A DNA stretch of 64,000 bases from Welwitschia mirabilis. Taxonomy: Eukaryota > Gnetophyta > Gnetopsida > Welwitschiales. Made by a program: the position numbers and the translations under genes. Positions 22,578 through 33,050 of this stretch are shown here, in pieces. Numbering within the stretch: the stretch's first letter is position 1; every line of letters begins with the position of its first letter. The DNA lies in the NCBI GenBank assembly GCA_051453625.1, contig JBOZIK010000001.1, positions 164,947,566-165,011,565 of the forward strand, given 5' to 3'. The notes below the pieces were generated by a model that did no database searches, was not told the DNA's origin, and worked only from the letters and a program-made list of their open reading frames with translations.

Positions 22578-23261
22578 CATAAAGAGAGATGAAAGTGATA
22601 GGTTTTATACACATAAAAATGCACTAGTGATTAGTACTACATTGGAAGCTTTTAACTATCTTTTACAAGGAACTATCTAGTGAATACATCATTTAATCAT
22701 TGGTTCCTATAATGTTGCATCACTCTAATCTTTAGCACTCATGGATGACAACAATAAGGAACAACTCAAGTGCTTCATCGTAGAGATATTCTTATAGTAT
22801 TCTTGTTTCATTTTTTATCATTATTTATTGGAATTTAAATTGTAGGCTATCATATTTTTGAACACTCTCATTATAGTCCCTTTCTTGTTTTCTATCATAG
22901 GATCCCTTGCTAGGGTTCTCATATTATAACGCAACCCTTGTGTGGTTGTGATTTTATAATGCTTATGAGTATGTTTTTATTAATTCTTTGTTAAATATCC
23001 TTGATGGGAAGAAATTGTTGCCTTCAGAGGAGCATCCCTATTATATGTAAGGTTGGTGGTGCTCTTAAACCACTATTTTGCAGGTTAAGAATATCTAAAG
23101 ATATGATAGGAAGCTACCCTCTATGTGTGAACATACCTAGGTTTGGAACCACATTAAATTAGATAAGGTATTTATTATATAGTTTTTAATTTGGTTGTTA
23201 GTAGAATTTATTTTTGTTAGACCTCATTCATCCCTCATCTATGAGTTCAACAATCCTCAAG

Positions 23262-23273
23262 TAGTATCAGATT
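23262..23273 (+). promoter_or_regulatory. Primer-binding site of Sirevirus B (initiator tRNA-Met type)
   Basis: TAGTATCAGATT matches the standard TGGTATCAGAGC at 9 of 12 positions and lies 9 bases after the presumed LTR end and 30 bases before gag. It would anneal to the 3' end of initiator tRNA-Met. Confidence 0.55.
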
Positions 23274-23302
23274 AGGTACTTACAAAAAGGAGTACCATTC
23301 AT

Positions 23303-24950
23303 GAGTGAACTATGGAAGGGATGCTACTATCAAATCTCCACTCTTTGATGGAACTAATTATGCCTATTAGAAGATGAGGATGCAGGTGTACTTATAGTCT
23401 TGTAGTTTTTAAGTTTAACAAAGCATTAAAGATGGATACTCAAAATCTGTAGAAACCACAATAGATGATGCAGAAAATTTCATTACACAAATTGAACCTA
23501 GAAGGAATTAGGAAGATAAAAGGTAGCTTTCATGTACAACATAAAAGCAAAAAATGCTCTCTACTCAACCCTTATAATGAAGTAATTCAATAAAATAGTT
23601 AAATGCAAAACTACATAATAGATATAAAATGTTTTAGTGGAAACATATGAAGGAACCTCTATCATCAAGAAATCAAAACTTCTTAACTAGACAAATTAGC
23701 TTGAAAATATCAAGATGAATAATGGTAAAAGAGTACATGAATATTTTACAAGTCTTTAACATAGTGAATGCTATACATGGCATTGGTAAAAATCTTCTTG
23801 GGGCCAAGGTAATCCAAAAGGCTCTTAGATCTTTAACTCTAGAATACAGGCCTAAGACAACTACCATGGAAGAATCAAGATATTTTAGTTTAATGGATAT
23901 TAAAGAATTACAAATCACTCTAATAGCATATAATATAAATCTTATTTAAGATGGTATTTTAAAATAAAATCTTGTTACTCTTAAAGCTAGTAAAAATACA
24001 AGGAAAGTTTCAAAAGAAAAAACAAAAAAAGGATCATATTAAGAAGACTTTGAAGATGATGTGTATGAAGAATGTTCTCTCATCACAAGGCAAATCAGAA
24101 GATTCTTTCACATAAAAATAACAAAAATAAGGACTATCAAAAGTCAACTAGCTTTCAAGCTAGAGGTAAGACTTCTAGTAGTTCTTTCTTTTCTTCCAAG
24201 TTTGATATTTCCAAGTTTGAATGTTGAGTTTATGGAGGATGAGGACACATAGCCTCAGAATGTCCTAGCTCCAATATATTACAAGAAAAATCACAAAAGA
24301 AAGAATCTTAAAAAAGGGAATTAAATCCTTCTTATGATGATGAGGATGCAATTGAGGTAGAAACATCTAATGATAAAAATGCTCATTAATCTTACATGGC
24401 TATTGTAAATATCCTAAAGAAAAATGATGAAAGAAAAGAAGAATTTAAATTAAACAATAAAGCTGAAACAAGTATGGAACTTCAAGACAAGCATGATTTA
24501 ATGTTTGAATAATTCATTAAGTTGAAAAAATCATGTGCTAAAATGAAAAAATTGCTCCACTCATGTGAATTAGCATATGAACAAGAAAGAGATTCTTGCA
24601 ATAGGTTATCATTTAAAAAACTGGATCTTAAAGCTAGGATTAGTAAACTAATGGGTGAGTTGAAGCATGCTAGATATGAACCTTTTGACTCAAAAAGAAT
24701 CAATGAAAAGTTTATCCAATGGAAGGAAATCATAAACATCATGCTTGAACAATGCGGAAGCCCAAATGATGAAATTGGTTTAGGTTACAATGAAGTATTC
24801 ACTAGTAACTCAGCTTCTTTATTTAACAAATGGAACTACAAATCAATGTATGAGCATATAGTTTGTATAAATAATATAATACATTATTACTGTTATAAAG
24901 AAGGTCATTATCAATTTAATTATCTAATAAAATTTGAAATTAGATAATAA
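23303..24950 (+). pseudogene. Sirevirus B gag
   Basis: Gag starts near the ATG at 23,303. The next frame reads SPLFDGTNYAY, stop, KMRMQVYL, the conserved copia gag opening (P-x-F-D-G-x-N-Y-x-x-W-K-x-R-M), with Trp changed to TAG. A second open block (23,722-23,949) holds IVNAIHGIGKNLLGAKVIQK then ALRSLTLEYRPKTTTMEES, the second half of the UBN2-type gag domain. A zinc knuckle follows at 24,222-24,263 (C...YGG.GHIASEC), in which the second Cys is Tyr. The C-terminal part (24,522-24,947) is open for 141 codons and is coiled-coil-like, rich in Lys/Glu/Leu, ending in a degraded second knuckle (HYYCYKEGH). Gag packages the RNA into virus-like particles. Confidence 0.8.
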
Positions 24951-25059
24951 TGCCAAAGGCCAAGAAGTATGTTACAATGTTCTATGCAGGCTAAAATAAA
25001 AAAAATATGGATTCCAAAATTAAGATCAGCTCTATTAGTTCAGATTGCAATACGAGTAG

Positions 25060-25210
25060 TGAAGAAACATGTCTAGTATGTTGATAATGGATGTTCAAGA
25101 CATATGACTGGAGATAAACCTAGGTTTACCACTTTGATAAAGCAAGAAAAAGGAGTGATCACTTTTGGCAATAATATAAAGATGCCTATTAGAGGCATTA
25201 GAATTTAGTA
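25060..25210 (+). pseudogene. Sirevirus B protease remnant
   Basis: The active-site block reads YVDNGCSRHMTGDKPRF near 25,077, where the family has W-x-L-D-S-G-C-S-R-H-M-T-G. The Ser of the D-S-G triad is Asn (AAT at 25,086-25,088, a G-to-A change). The following VITFGNNIKMPIRG stretch is the flap region (V-x-F-G-D-x...G). The protease matures Gag-Pol. Confidence 0.8.
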
Positions 25211-25389
25211 TCAGTCAGTTATGCAATGCAAACTTTTCTATCACTTTTATTAAAGATGATTGTATTATCAAAGAGAATAACTTAACCAAAGTTTTATTTA
25301 CTATAATTAAAAATTCTAATATCTACATTACTACCTTGCAAGATATTTCTAACAAGGTAACCATGTCTATTAAGTACTATAGGTGAAAT

Positions 25390-26430
25390 GAAACTATGTC
25401 ATAGGAATCTTAGACACATAAAAAAAGATTTGCTAAAAATATTTTCCATGAAAGAAATGATAAGAGGACTTCCGAAAGTTACAAATTCATGATAATTAAG
25501 TTTGTGAGGCATGCCATAAAGAAAACCAAATAAGGGTAAGATTTGATAAGAAAAACACTATCACAATTGAACGTCATTTAGATCTTTTGCATATTGATAT
25601 TGTTAGTCCATTTCTTACATAAATTGTTGGTAAGAAAAGATATTATTTAACTATTATTGATGATTACTCTCAATGTACATGGGTAGCCTTTCTTGCATAC
25701 AAGGATAAGGCACTTATATGTTTTCTCTAAATTGTTTATTAGGTTATAGAACGAAAAAGGATACAAGATCAAGATGATAAGAAGTAATAATGGTACTCAA
25801 TTCAAAAATGCAAAGTTTAAAGTTTTTTTTGTAAATAGTTTGGTATTCTTCACCAATTCTCTGCACCAAGAACTTCATAATAAAATGGATTGGTCAAGAA
25901 AGAACAAGGTTTTAAATAAAATGGAAAGAACAATAATGCATGATAAATAGGTTCCTCATTATTTTTGGATAGAATCCATCAACACTACATGTTACATTTC
26001 CAATTGAGTTTTAATAAGACATTTTACTTCAAAAACTTCATATTAACTGTGGTCTAGTAAGAAACCATCTATAAGTTATTTTCATATGTTTGGATTAAAA
26101 TGTTTCATCTTAAATGAAATGGATAAGATAATAAAACTTGATTTCAAAGTTGATGATGGCATTTTTCTAGAATACTCCATGATTAGTAAAGCCTACCGAG
26201 GATTCAACAATATAACTCATAGAGTAGAGGAAACCATAAATATTAAAATAAATGATACTAATTCAACTTCTATTAGTGTGCAAGATAACTATATTTCTAT
26301 AGAAATTGATCAATCGTCTAGTCATCTTCAAAGTCAATTAGATAGTAAGAAGGAAAAAGAAAAAGAAATAAATAAGGAAAATCCTTCAAACATGATTATA
26401 CAAAAGAGAAGTCACTCTAAAAGCAAATAA
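25390..26430 (+). pseudogene. Sirevirus B integrase
   Basis: Pieces of the GAG-pre-integrase domain precede the core. The core has LLHIDIVSPFLT near 25,578 (first catalytic Asp present) and TIIDDYSQCTWVAFLAYKDK near 25,650. RSNNGTQFKNAKF follows near 25,780, where the second catalytic Asp of R-S-D-N-G is Asn (AAT at 25,786-25,788). The glutamate block near 25,870 is garbled. The C-terminal part is open for 114 codons (26,086-26,430), with MFGLKCFILNEMDK, DDGIFLEYSMISKAYRGFNN, then an acidic-basic linker. Several frames are needed to read it all. Confidence 0.8.
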
Positions 26431-26679
26431 TAGGTAGTCCATATGGTGGTATTCGAACTTAAAGCTGTAATAAGGCATTTTCTGGATTTGTAGGATATAT
26501 TTCACAGATAAAACCTAAAACTTTTAATGAAGCAGAAAGTGATAACATTGGATGCTAGCAACGCAAGAAGAGCTTAATCTATTTAAAATATGTCATATCT
26601 GAAAACCCACTACAAGACCATCTAATAGACTTATTATTGCACAATATCAAGTTTTAAAAACATAACAAATGAAAATGAC

Positions 26680-27190
26680 AATATTTTTAGAAAAAAAACA
26701 AGGTTCTTAACTAAAGGATATAACCAACAAGAAGTCATAGACTTTAAAGAAACCTTGGTAGCCTTAGCACGTGTGGAATTCATAGGAATGCTTTTAATCT
26801 TTGCATGTGTCAAAGGATTTAGACTCTACTAGATGAACGCTAAAAGTGTCTTTCTATATAAAGTACTTCAAAAGGAGATGCATGTTGAAAAACCTAAAGG
26901 ATTTACAAATTCTGATAAATCAAACTATGTTTACAAACTGAAAAGGCTTTCTATGGTCTCAAGCAAGCACCCAAAGCTCAGCATGTGAAATTATCAGATC
27001 ATCTAAGAGAAAACAAATTGAAAAGAAGTACATCCAATGGTACATTATTTATTAAAAATAATGGTATAGATTTTACTATTATACAAATATATATGGATGA
27101 CATTATTTTTGGAAATACTAACACATTATTGTATAAGAAGTTTGTTAAATTATGTAGAAACTTGTGGATTAGGCTTTGCCCAATTAGCTA
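26680..27190 (+). pseudogene. Sirevirus B reverse transcriptase, truncated after the catalytic box
   Basis: Blocks in order are KKTRFLTKGYNQQEVIDFKE near 26,690, LIFACVKGFRLY near 26,800, KEMHVEKPKGFTNSDKSNYV near 26,870, and the YGLKQAPKA region near 26,950. An open frame (26,985-27,191) contains IQIYMDDIIFGNTNTLLYKK. The YMDD catalytic box is intact. Sequence departs from the family shortly after, at about 27,160-27,190; the RT thumb and the whole RNase H domain are missing, replaced directly by the repeat spacer. Confidence 0.8.
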
Positions 27191-27366
27191 AGTCATTAGG
27201 TAATCATTCTCAAAATCTCAACTCCACATTATGATATTCTATGAGTTGAGATTATAGTTATATACTAAAATGATAAATTATGTATATGTTACTTTATCTT
27301 TTAGTTGTTATACATTTATCATGATGTTAGTCATAGAAAATTTTGAAGTTTTTCATCTTTTAGAAA

Positions 27367-27612
27367 AGATGTCTTTTAGTGGAAGATGTTTATCATGGAG
27401 ATATCTTTAGTTTTGTAGATGTCTATCCAGTAGATGTCTTTGAAAGGCTCATATGTTTTCCATTACTTTTCGAAATGGACATCTTTGAACAGGTAGACAT
27501 CTTTATAGTATGTAGACAGTTCATAAAATTTTTAACAAAAAATGTCTTTTATCAAAGTAGATGTCTACTATTACTATTTTAGACATCTTTAAGCTTATAG
27601 ACTTCTTTTAAG
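27367..27612 (+). repeat. AGATGTCT / AGACATCT words in the spacer after Sirevirus B pol
   Basis: AGATGTCT at 27,367, AGATGTTT at 27,384, AGATATCT at 27,399, AGATGTCT at 27,417 and 27,432, GGACATCT at 27,478, AGACATCT at 27,497, AGATGTCT at 27,560 and AGACATCT at 27,582. This is the word used in this element's own LTR. Weaker copies extend to about 27,810. The placement between pol and the third ORF mirrors Sirevirus A. Confidence 0.75.
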
Positions 27613-28099
27613 AATTGTTGAAAAAATAAAAAAACATGCTAAAAATAAGGATTTTAACACTATTTATTGTAAAAATGGGACCGCCATTTATTATTTTAAA
27701 TCCTCCACTAAATAGGTGTTCCTTTCAAATCTCTTTTTCATCCTATTTTTCTCAGATCTCTTAGTAAAAACATCTTAGAAGACATATTCACAGCAAGTAC
27801 AATAGATGTTCTTTTCTCTCACAGGTGCTTTTTTAATTGATTCTTTAGAACTTTGATTATTATCAATTTAATTCTTCTATANNNNNNNNNNNNNNNNNNN
27901 NNNNNNNNNNNNNNNNNNNNNNNNNNNNNNNNNNNNNNNNNNNNNNNNNNNNNNNNNNNNNNNNNNNNNNNNNNNNNNNNNNNNNNNNNNNNNNNNNNNN
28001 NNNNNNNNNNNNNNNNNNNNNNNNNNNNNNNNNNNNNNNNNNNNNNNNNNNNNNNNNNNNNNNNNNNNNNNNNNNNNNNNNNNNNNTTTCACATATTAG

Positions 28100-29655
28100 A
28101 TGGAATATCATAGTCTAGTTAGAGGAGGGCATTTTAGACCCCATTGTCAGAGAATTTTATGCTAACATTCATGAGATAGATAACTACACTGGGATATTCT
28201 AGACTTAAGTACAAGGTACTTCTTTATTTTTCACATCTATTTTTGTAAATTCCATGCTTGGTATTAATGATTTGAATCTTACATAATTATACATTTATTC
28301 TTTTAAAGATATTTTCACTTCTTGCTCTTATTGTTTCACGACATTCGATGAGTAATATACCATTTAAGCATTCTAGAATGAATTTTTACAAGAATATAAA
28401 ATGTAAGGATATGGTGTCAGATGCCTCTATTCTAAGCTTAATCACTTTCTACAACATACTTGTTTTTTGTGGTAGCTATAACTATTGTAATCCCATGTAG
28501 ACGTTTATTATTTATTGTCCTGTTACATGCCTAAAAATTAATCTTGGCTTCATTTTATGCATGAATATTATTAAATTTTTCTAAAAGGGTTAGACTTTGA
28601 GTTACCATTCTTTGATTAGTTTAATTATCAGTAGTGGCAGCATTTCAGTATCATACTTAAATCTCATTTATCTACATAAGCCACTTATAGAATTTGGTGA
28701 GAAATAACAAGTACTAGTACTAGTTGCTAAAGGCACAAAAAGAAGATCATCTCAATCATAGTTTTAGCACTCTTAATTTATAGCATCTCATAATTTATCA
28801 TTTTTAAAGAAGGGTCTAAAGGCTATTACAAAGATGGTAGGTAAGATTGGATGTAATTTGTTGAGGCTAAAGAAGCACTGATCCATAACTAGTAAAGGAG
28901 AGGCTCCTATAAGCAGCTTACAATCCATAAGGACTCCTACTTGAACTAATTACAAAAATTAATTAGAGGCATATGTACCTCCAACACTGCATTCTACACT
29001 TTATGACTCTAACCATGCAATAGAGACTAATTCTTCAGAGTTCATAATGGAGAAGGCATAAACATAGGGGGAGCACTAAGCTCTGGCATAGATATAGGGA
29101 GTAGCAAGAAGATTTAAAGATTTCTAATATTTATTCCCTCTTCTTTCATAGGACTTATCATATATTACCCATTCTTCATTGCACACAGCCTCCATCACCA
29201 CCACACATTCCATCTCCATCACCACCTTTCATGAAACCCATTCATCTTTCATCTCTTAACATAGCTCCACCATTATCCTTCACTGATACCACCACTATTA
29301 GTTTATTTATGACTTTCATTACCCCTTAGACATATTCATGTATGAGTAAAGAGGCTTTTGAGGGCCTCAATAAGTCATCTCAGTGGCCATCTAGGAAACA
29401 GCACATACCTTCACCCACACCTTCCTCTTCATACACCATTCATACATCCACCACTTGGGATAATGACAATGATAGCAATGATATAGGAGAAGGAACATCC
29501 TGTATGAGCATGGATGTATGTTTTCCAAAAAAGTGGAAAACATACATCCTTTTGTATGTTTTCCAAAAAGTGGAAGAAAATAGACAAATCAAATTGAACA
29601 TCCTGTATGAGCCTGGAGGATATCATCATGAGCTAGATGGATTGAATTCCCTATG
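28100..29655 (+). pseudogene. Sirevirus B third ORF remnant
   Basis: After the N gap the frame reads EEGILDPIVREFYANIHEID near 28,122. V-R-E-F-Y-A-N is the opening signature of the domain called putative plant transposon protein (family from memory). Downstream the frame is broken, with basic and Ser-rich pieces (KGTKRRSS near 28,735; MVGKIGCNLLRLKK near 28,830). The last part (29,342-29,656) is open for 104 codons and Ser/Pro/Thr-rich, but holds a duplication with a perfect hairpin at 29,512-29,549. Same position as the third ORF of Sirevirus A. Function unknown. Confidence 0.5.
29512..29549. repeat. Perfect 16-bp inverted repeat with a 6-base loop
   Basis: GGATGTATGTTTTCCA (29,512-29,527) and its exact reverse complement TGGAAAACATACATCC (29,534-29,549) enclose AAAAAG. 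A third, direct copy of the arm core, TGTATGTTTTCCAAAAA, follows at about 29,553. The block is flanked by two copies of GAACATCCTGTATGAGC (29,493 and 29,596). Confidence 0.9.
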
Positions 29656-30035
29656 AGTGACATCACTATGATACACATCTCATATTATCTGTTATTATTT
29701 TTAATCTTAGTAGCATAAATTTCTACTCTAGTATTATTTGTTCTTATTTATACTATTATTAGCACATTGTTGTTATTTGTTGTTGTTGGCACACATTACA
29801 TAATTAGCTATTGATTATTATTTTTTTCCTTAAATGTAATTATTTAATGCTTATGTGCTTTTCTTATTTACTACTCTACATGTTAATGTATATGGTTAAT
29901 CAATATTTTTAAAAATGTTGAAATTTATCTTATGTTTCATGTAATACATTATGTGTTCTCTTGGATTAAACTATCTCAAATCAGTTGATACAATATGATT
30001 ACACTAATGAGATTTGCCAAGTTTTAGACATTAAC

Positions 30036-30049
30036 AAAAAGGAGGAGAT
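30036..30049 (+). promoter_or_regulatory. Polypurine tract of Sirevirus B
   Basis: AAAAAGGAGGAGAT directly abuts the TGTTGA start of the 3' LTR. This is the plus-strand primer site and fixes the LTR start at 30,050. Confidence 0.85.
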
Positions 30050-30910
30050 TGTTGATAAAAATATAGTTTTGATGATTCCACTTATCAAATATATTATGTT
30101 TTTATGTATACAAGTTAAATTGGAGAAATCTGATCAAAAAAAGCATCAATCCAAATTAGACTTCAAAGTTCATAGCACACAGAAATTTTAGCTTAGATTT
30201 CATAAACACCAAATTATAACTTACTCAAGATGTCTATACAATTGAAGACATATATAAAAAAGATTCTTGCACATTTGAAGACATCCACAGAAAGATGTTT
30301 ATTGCATTAAAGATGTCTATGCTAAATCAAACTTTGTCATAGAAAAAGACATCTATCTTAATGATGATTTTTATACTGAAGCAAGGGCCTAAGATAGATG
30401 AAAGACATCTATTATGTTAAAGATGTCTATGCTTCTCTGAATGTTGGAAGATGTTTATATAGTTAAGGACATCTATACCAAACTAGAAGAGGTAATAGAG
30501 ATAAAATATATTTTGTTGAATTATCTACATCTTAGGAAACCAATCAAGTTTTACATCTTTGATTGATGATCACTAAGGATCAGAGAAATTACACTTTAAT
30601 TTTCATTAAAATCTAGGTAGTTTGACTAGAGATGTTTACGATATTAAAAACATCTATCTGACAGGAGACATCCATCATCTTAGAGATGTCTATTCCAAAA
30701 GTTTGAATAAAATAAAATAGCCATTGCGCACCTAATGCTCAATCGTTTCTATTTACTATACAATAGTTACATATTTCAAATGACTCTATTTCTCTAGGGT
30801 AATAGCTAGAAAGATATTAAAACGATATAAATTCACAAAGAGAGATGAAATTAATAGGTCTTATGCACACATGAATGCACAGGTGATTGGTACTACCCAA
30901 GAAGCTTTTA
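30050..30910 (+). repeat. 3' LTR of Sirevirus B, truncated
   Basis: Aligns with the 5' LTR from the TGTTG start through the AGAYRTCT array (30,228-30,691), the TATA-like box (30,826-30,833) and on to GAAGCTTTTA at 30,901-30,910. Similarity then stops completely. The last 580 or so bases of the LTR are absent, either deleted or displaced by an insertion at 30,911. Confidence 0.8.
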
Positions 30911-31700
30911 TCATATTATGTGGTCTGACGTAACCGTCATAACATTGTACATGTTGCATTTCATATGTGTCTTAGTGTCAATTAGTTAGATAGATTTATT
31001 TTTCTTGTTGTGTTAATATAGATTTTAGGAAGTTATGTTTCTTTTGTAAAAGAAAAATAATTTATCCATAGTGGTGAGGTGGAATAAAATGCCATTCACT
31101 TCAATTATAAAAGAATGTAAATAAACACAAATTGAAAAATCTTGATCCCTCTTAAAGATATGAATAGAATCCTATGAGATTGAAGATTAATTTTTATTTT
31201 GCTCCATTTTTTTCTTCATTTGTGCTTGATGCTTCATACAATGCTTGAAATATTGATAAATGCTCCATTTCTACTTTAGTAAGCTTTAACAATGATAGAT
31301 CTTTTTGTAGCTTAAGTGAATTCAGCTTGATCATGTTTTATACTTTAATTATAGGTTTATTTAATGCTTAAATACATTAATATTTGTTAAGGATCAGGTT
31401 ATTTTAATGAAATAAGAGTTCATATCATCAAATAAGAAAGATTCAAACTCATACTTGTGAAATTTAGTCAAAGATTTATGATCTTCAAATATTTCTCAAA
31501 GGATTTAATCATTTGAAGAGATTGTTGTGTTATTTCACAAAAAGGAAGAAAATACTTTTGTATTTAATCAAAGATGATGAAAGAATGAAGTTTTTTAGGA
31601 TTTAACTTCACTTTTAAAGTGTTTTATTTGTCTTAGACATGTTATTAAATGAGTTTCCTTCAAGTTTTACTATTAGAAGTATGTTTCAACATTTTTTAGG
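30911..31700. other. Unassigned sequence after the cut LTR
   Basis: AT-rich sequence without a recognised family. At 30,926-30,939 it contains TGACGTAACCGTCA, an inverted pair of TGACG motifs. No open frame of note. Confidence 0.4.
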
Positions 31701-32066
31701 CCTTGTTTCAAACTGACTTGTAAGATAGACATTTTTTAATAGATAGACATCTATGATCCATGAAAGAAACATCTTTTAAACTTAAAGGTGTATTTACAAA
31801 ACTCAATTTTCAAGTCATTAAAAGGATAGATGGCTTATAGGTTTAAAGACATCTTTATAGAAATAAAATTTAATTACAAAGAACAAAACTTTTAAAATAG
31901 ATGTCTGACACTTCAAAGACATCTTCTGTTAACTCATTAAACTCAGAAAATATGTTTGATAAATCAAATATATCAATGTATATTATAGACATCTTTCAAC
32001 ATTAAAAGCATTTTTAACTCTAATCAGCCTAGATCAACTAGACTCACTAGGCTTCTTATGACAAAG

Positions 32067-32078
32067 TGATATCAGATC
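32067..32078 (+). promoter_or_regulatory. Primer-binding site (initiator tRNA-Met type)
   Basis: TGATATCAGATC matches TGGTATCAGAGC at 10 of 12 positions and is followed within 50 bases by gag-like coding sequence. Confidence 0.5.
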
Positions 32079-32109
32079 ATAGAAGTTTGATAGATTACTT
32101 TAAAATCCA

Positions 32110-32579
32110 AGTCTATGGATATTTCTTCACTGGAAGCAAGTTTGTTTCAATTTATCTTTAAACTAATGGCTAAGGAAATTCCAAAATGCTCTATTAATTT
32201 CAATGAATCCAAGATTTCTCATACTAGCCACATTTTATAAGTCTTCATTACAAATCAATGAGTGTTAAAATGTTATATAAAATGGATTTTTTTCTCCTCC
32301 AAATTTGAATGTATTAAACAAAGAACAAAAAGGAAACATGACTTAAATTAAAAGGTAGATGCATTAGCTAAAATGATATTATGCACTCCAGTATTAAAAG
32401 CAATTAATGTAAGAATAATTATCAAAGGCACATCAAAAAAATGTTGGGATCAACTTCAATTGGATTTAAAGGTACAGTTCAAAATAGATAGATCAAACGA
32501 ATGAGGTACATAAAGGAATTTGATGATCTTTATATTTAAAGAGATAAATCAATTAATTATTTTCTTGATAGAATGTATA
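32110..32579 (+). pseudogene. Copia gag N-terminal remnant
   Basis: Mixed frames give MAKEIPKCSINFNESKIS near 32,168 and, best, ALAKMILCTPVLKAINVRII then IKGTSKKCWDQLQLDLK near 32,360-32,475. This corresponds to the gag stretch A-x-x-x-I-x-x-x-L...A-K-E-x-W-D-x-L-x of the UBN2-type family. The gap at 32,580 ends it. Confidence 0.5.
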
Positions 32580-32679
32580 NNNNNNNNNNNNNNNNNNNNN
32601 NNNNNNNNNNNNNNNNNNNNNNNNNNNNNNNNNNNNNNNNNNNNNNNNNNNNNNNNNNNNNNNNNNNNNNNNNNNNNNN

Positions 32680-33050
32680 ATTTTTATCCATAGGGGTTGT
32701 TTTTCTTTTATCACTTTGATGGATGTTGTTCCTATCATTGATGATGATGTTGTTTTCATTTCTTTTTTTATTTTTTTTGATCCATCCACTTACAAATCTT
32801 AAATTCTTATTTGAGTTCAAGCACATTTAAGGATTTTATTAGCATCACTTATTCCTTTTTAGTGCATTATCATTACCCTAGCTAATGTTCTTTTCTCTTG
32901 TCTTGAGTTTTTATTGCTTTTAACTCCTTTACCATGATTATTTTGATGATAATTTTTAGGTTTTATCCATCTTTTAGACATTATGATGATTTTCTTAAGC
33001 TTCACTGTTGTTATCATTGATTATTTGATCTTACCTAGACTTTAATGTTT
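32680..33050 (-). other. Possible minus-strand gag-type remnant
   Basis: On the minus strand 32,826-32,680 is open and basic (GWIKKNKKRNENN, then NNIHQSDKRKTT), resembling the Lys/Asn-rich region before the zinc knuckle in copia gag. The orientation is opposite to the gag before the gap, so an inversion or a second element is implied. Weak evidence. Confidence 0.25.

Larger units (their letters stand above)
21792..23252 (+). repeat. 5' LTR of Sirevirus B
   Basis: It starts TGTTGG at 21,792, matching the 3' copy, and ends near CAACA at 23,252, giving short inverted ends TGTTG/CAACA. The end carries the pyrimidine-rich ACCTCATTCATCCCTCATCT seen at Sirevirus LTR ends. It contains an array of AGAYRTCT words (21,971-22,440) and a TATA-like box at 22,570-22,577. 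The right boundary is uncertain by about 10 bases. Confidence 0.8.
21792..30910 (+). mobile_element. Sirevirus B: nearly complete Ty1/copia LTR retrotransposon
   Basis: A plus-strand element with 5' LTR, tRNA-Met-type primer site, gag, protease, integrase, truncated RT, repeat spacer, third ORF, polypurine tract and a 3' LTR that is recognisable for about 860 bases and then ends abruptly near 30,910. The two LTR starts (TGTTGGTTAAAAT at 21,792 and TGTTGATAAAAAT at 30,050) align over about 900 bases with substantial divergence, so the insertion is old. The 5-bp sequence before the 5' LTR is ACTTT; the 3' flank is lost, so no target duplication can be shown. Confidence 0.85.
31700..32579 (+). 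mobile_element. 5' fragment of another copia element (LTR end, primer site, gag)
   Basis: Positions 31,722-31,995 contain AGACATCT/AGATGTCT words like those of Sirevirus B (31,764; 31,849; 31,902; 31,917; 31,990). A primer site follows at 32,067-32,078 and then a degraded gag. The element is cut by an N gap at 32,580 and not resumed beyond it in the same orientation. The LTR start is not determined. Confidence 0.5.
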
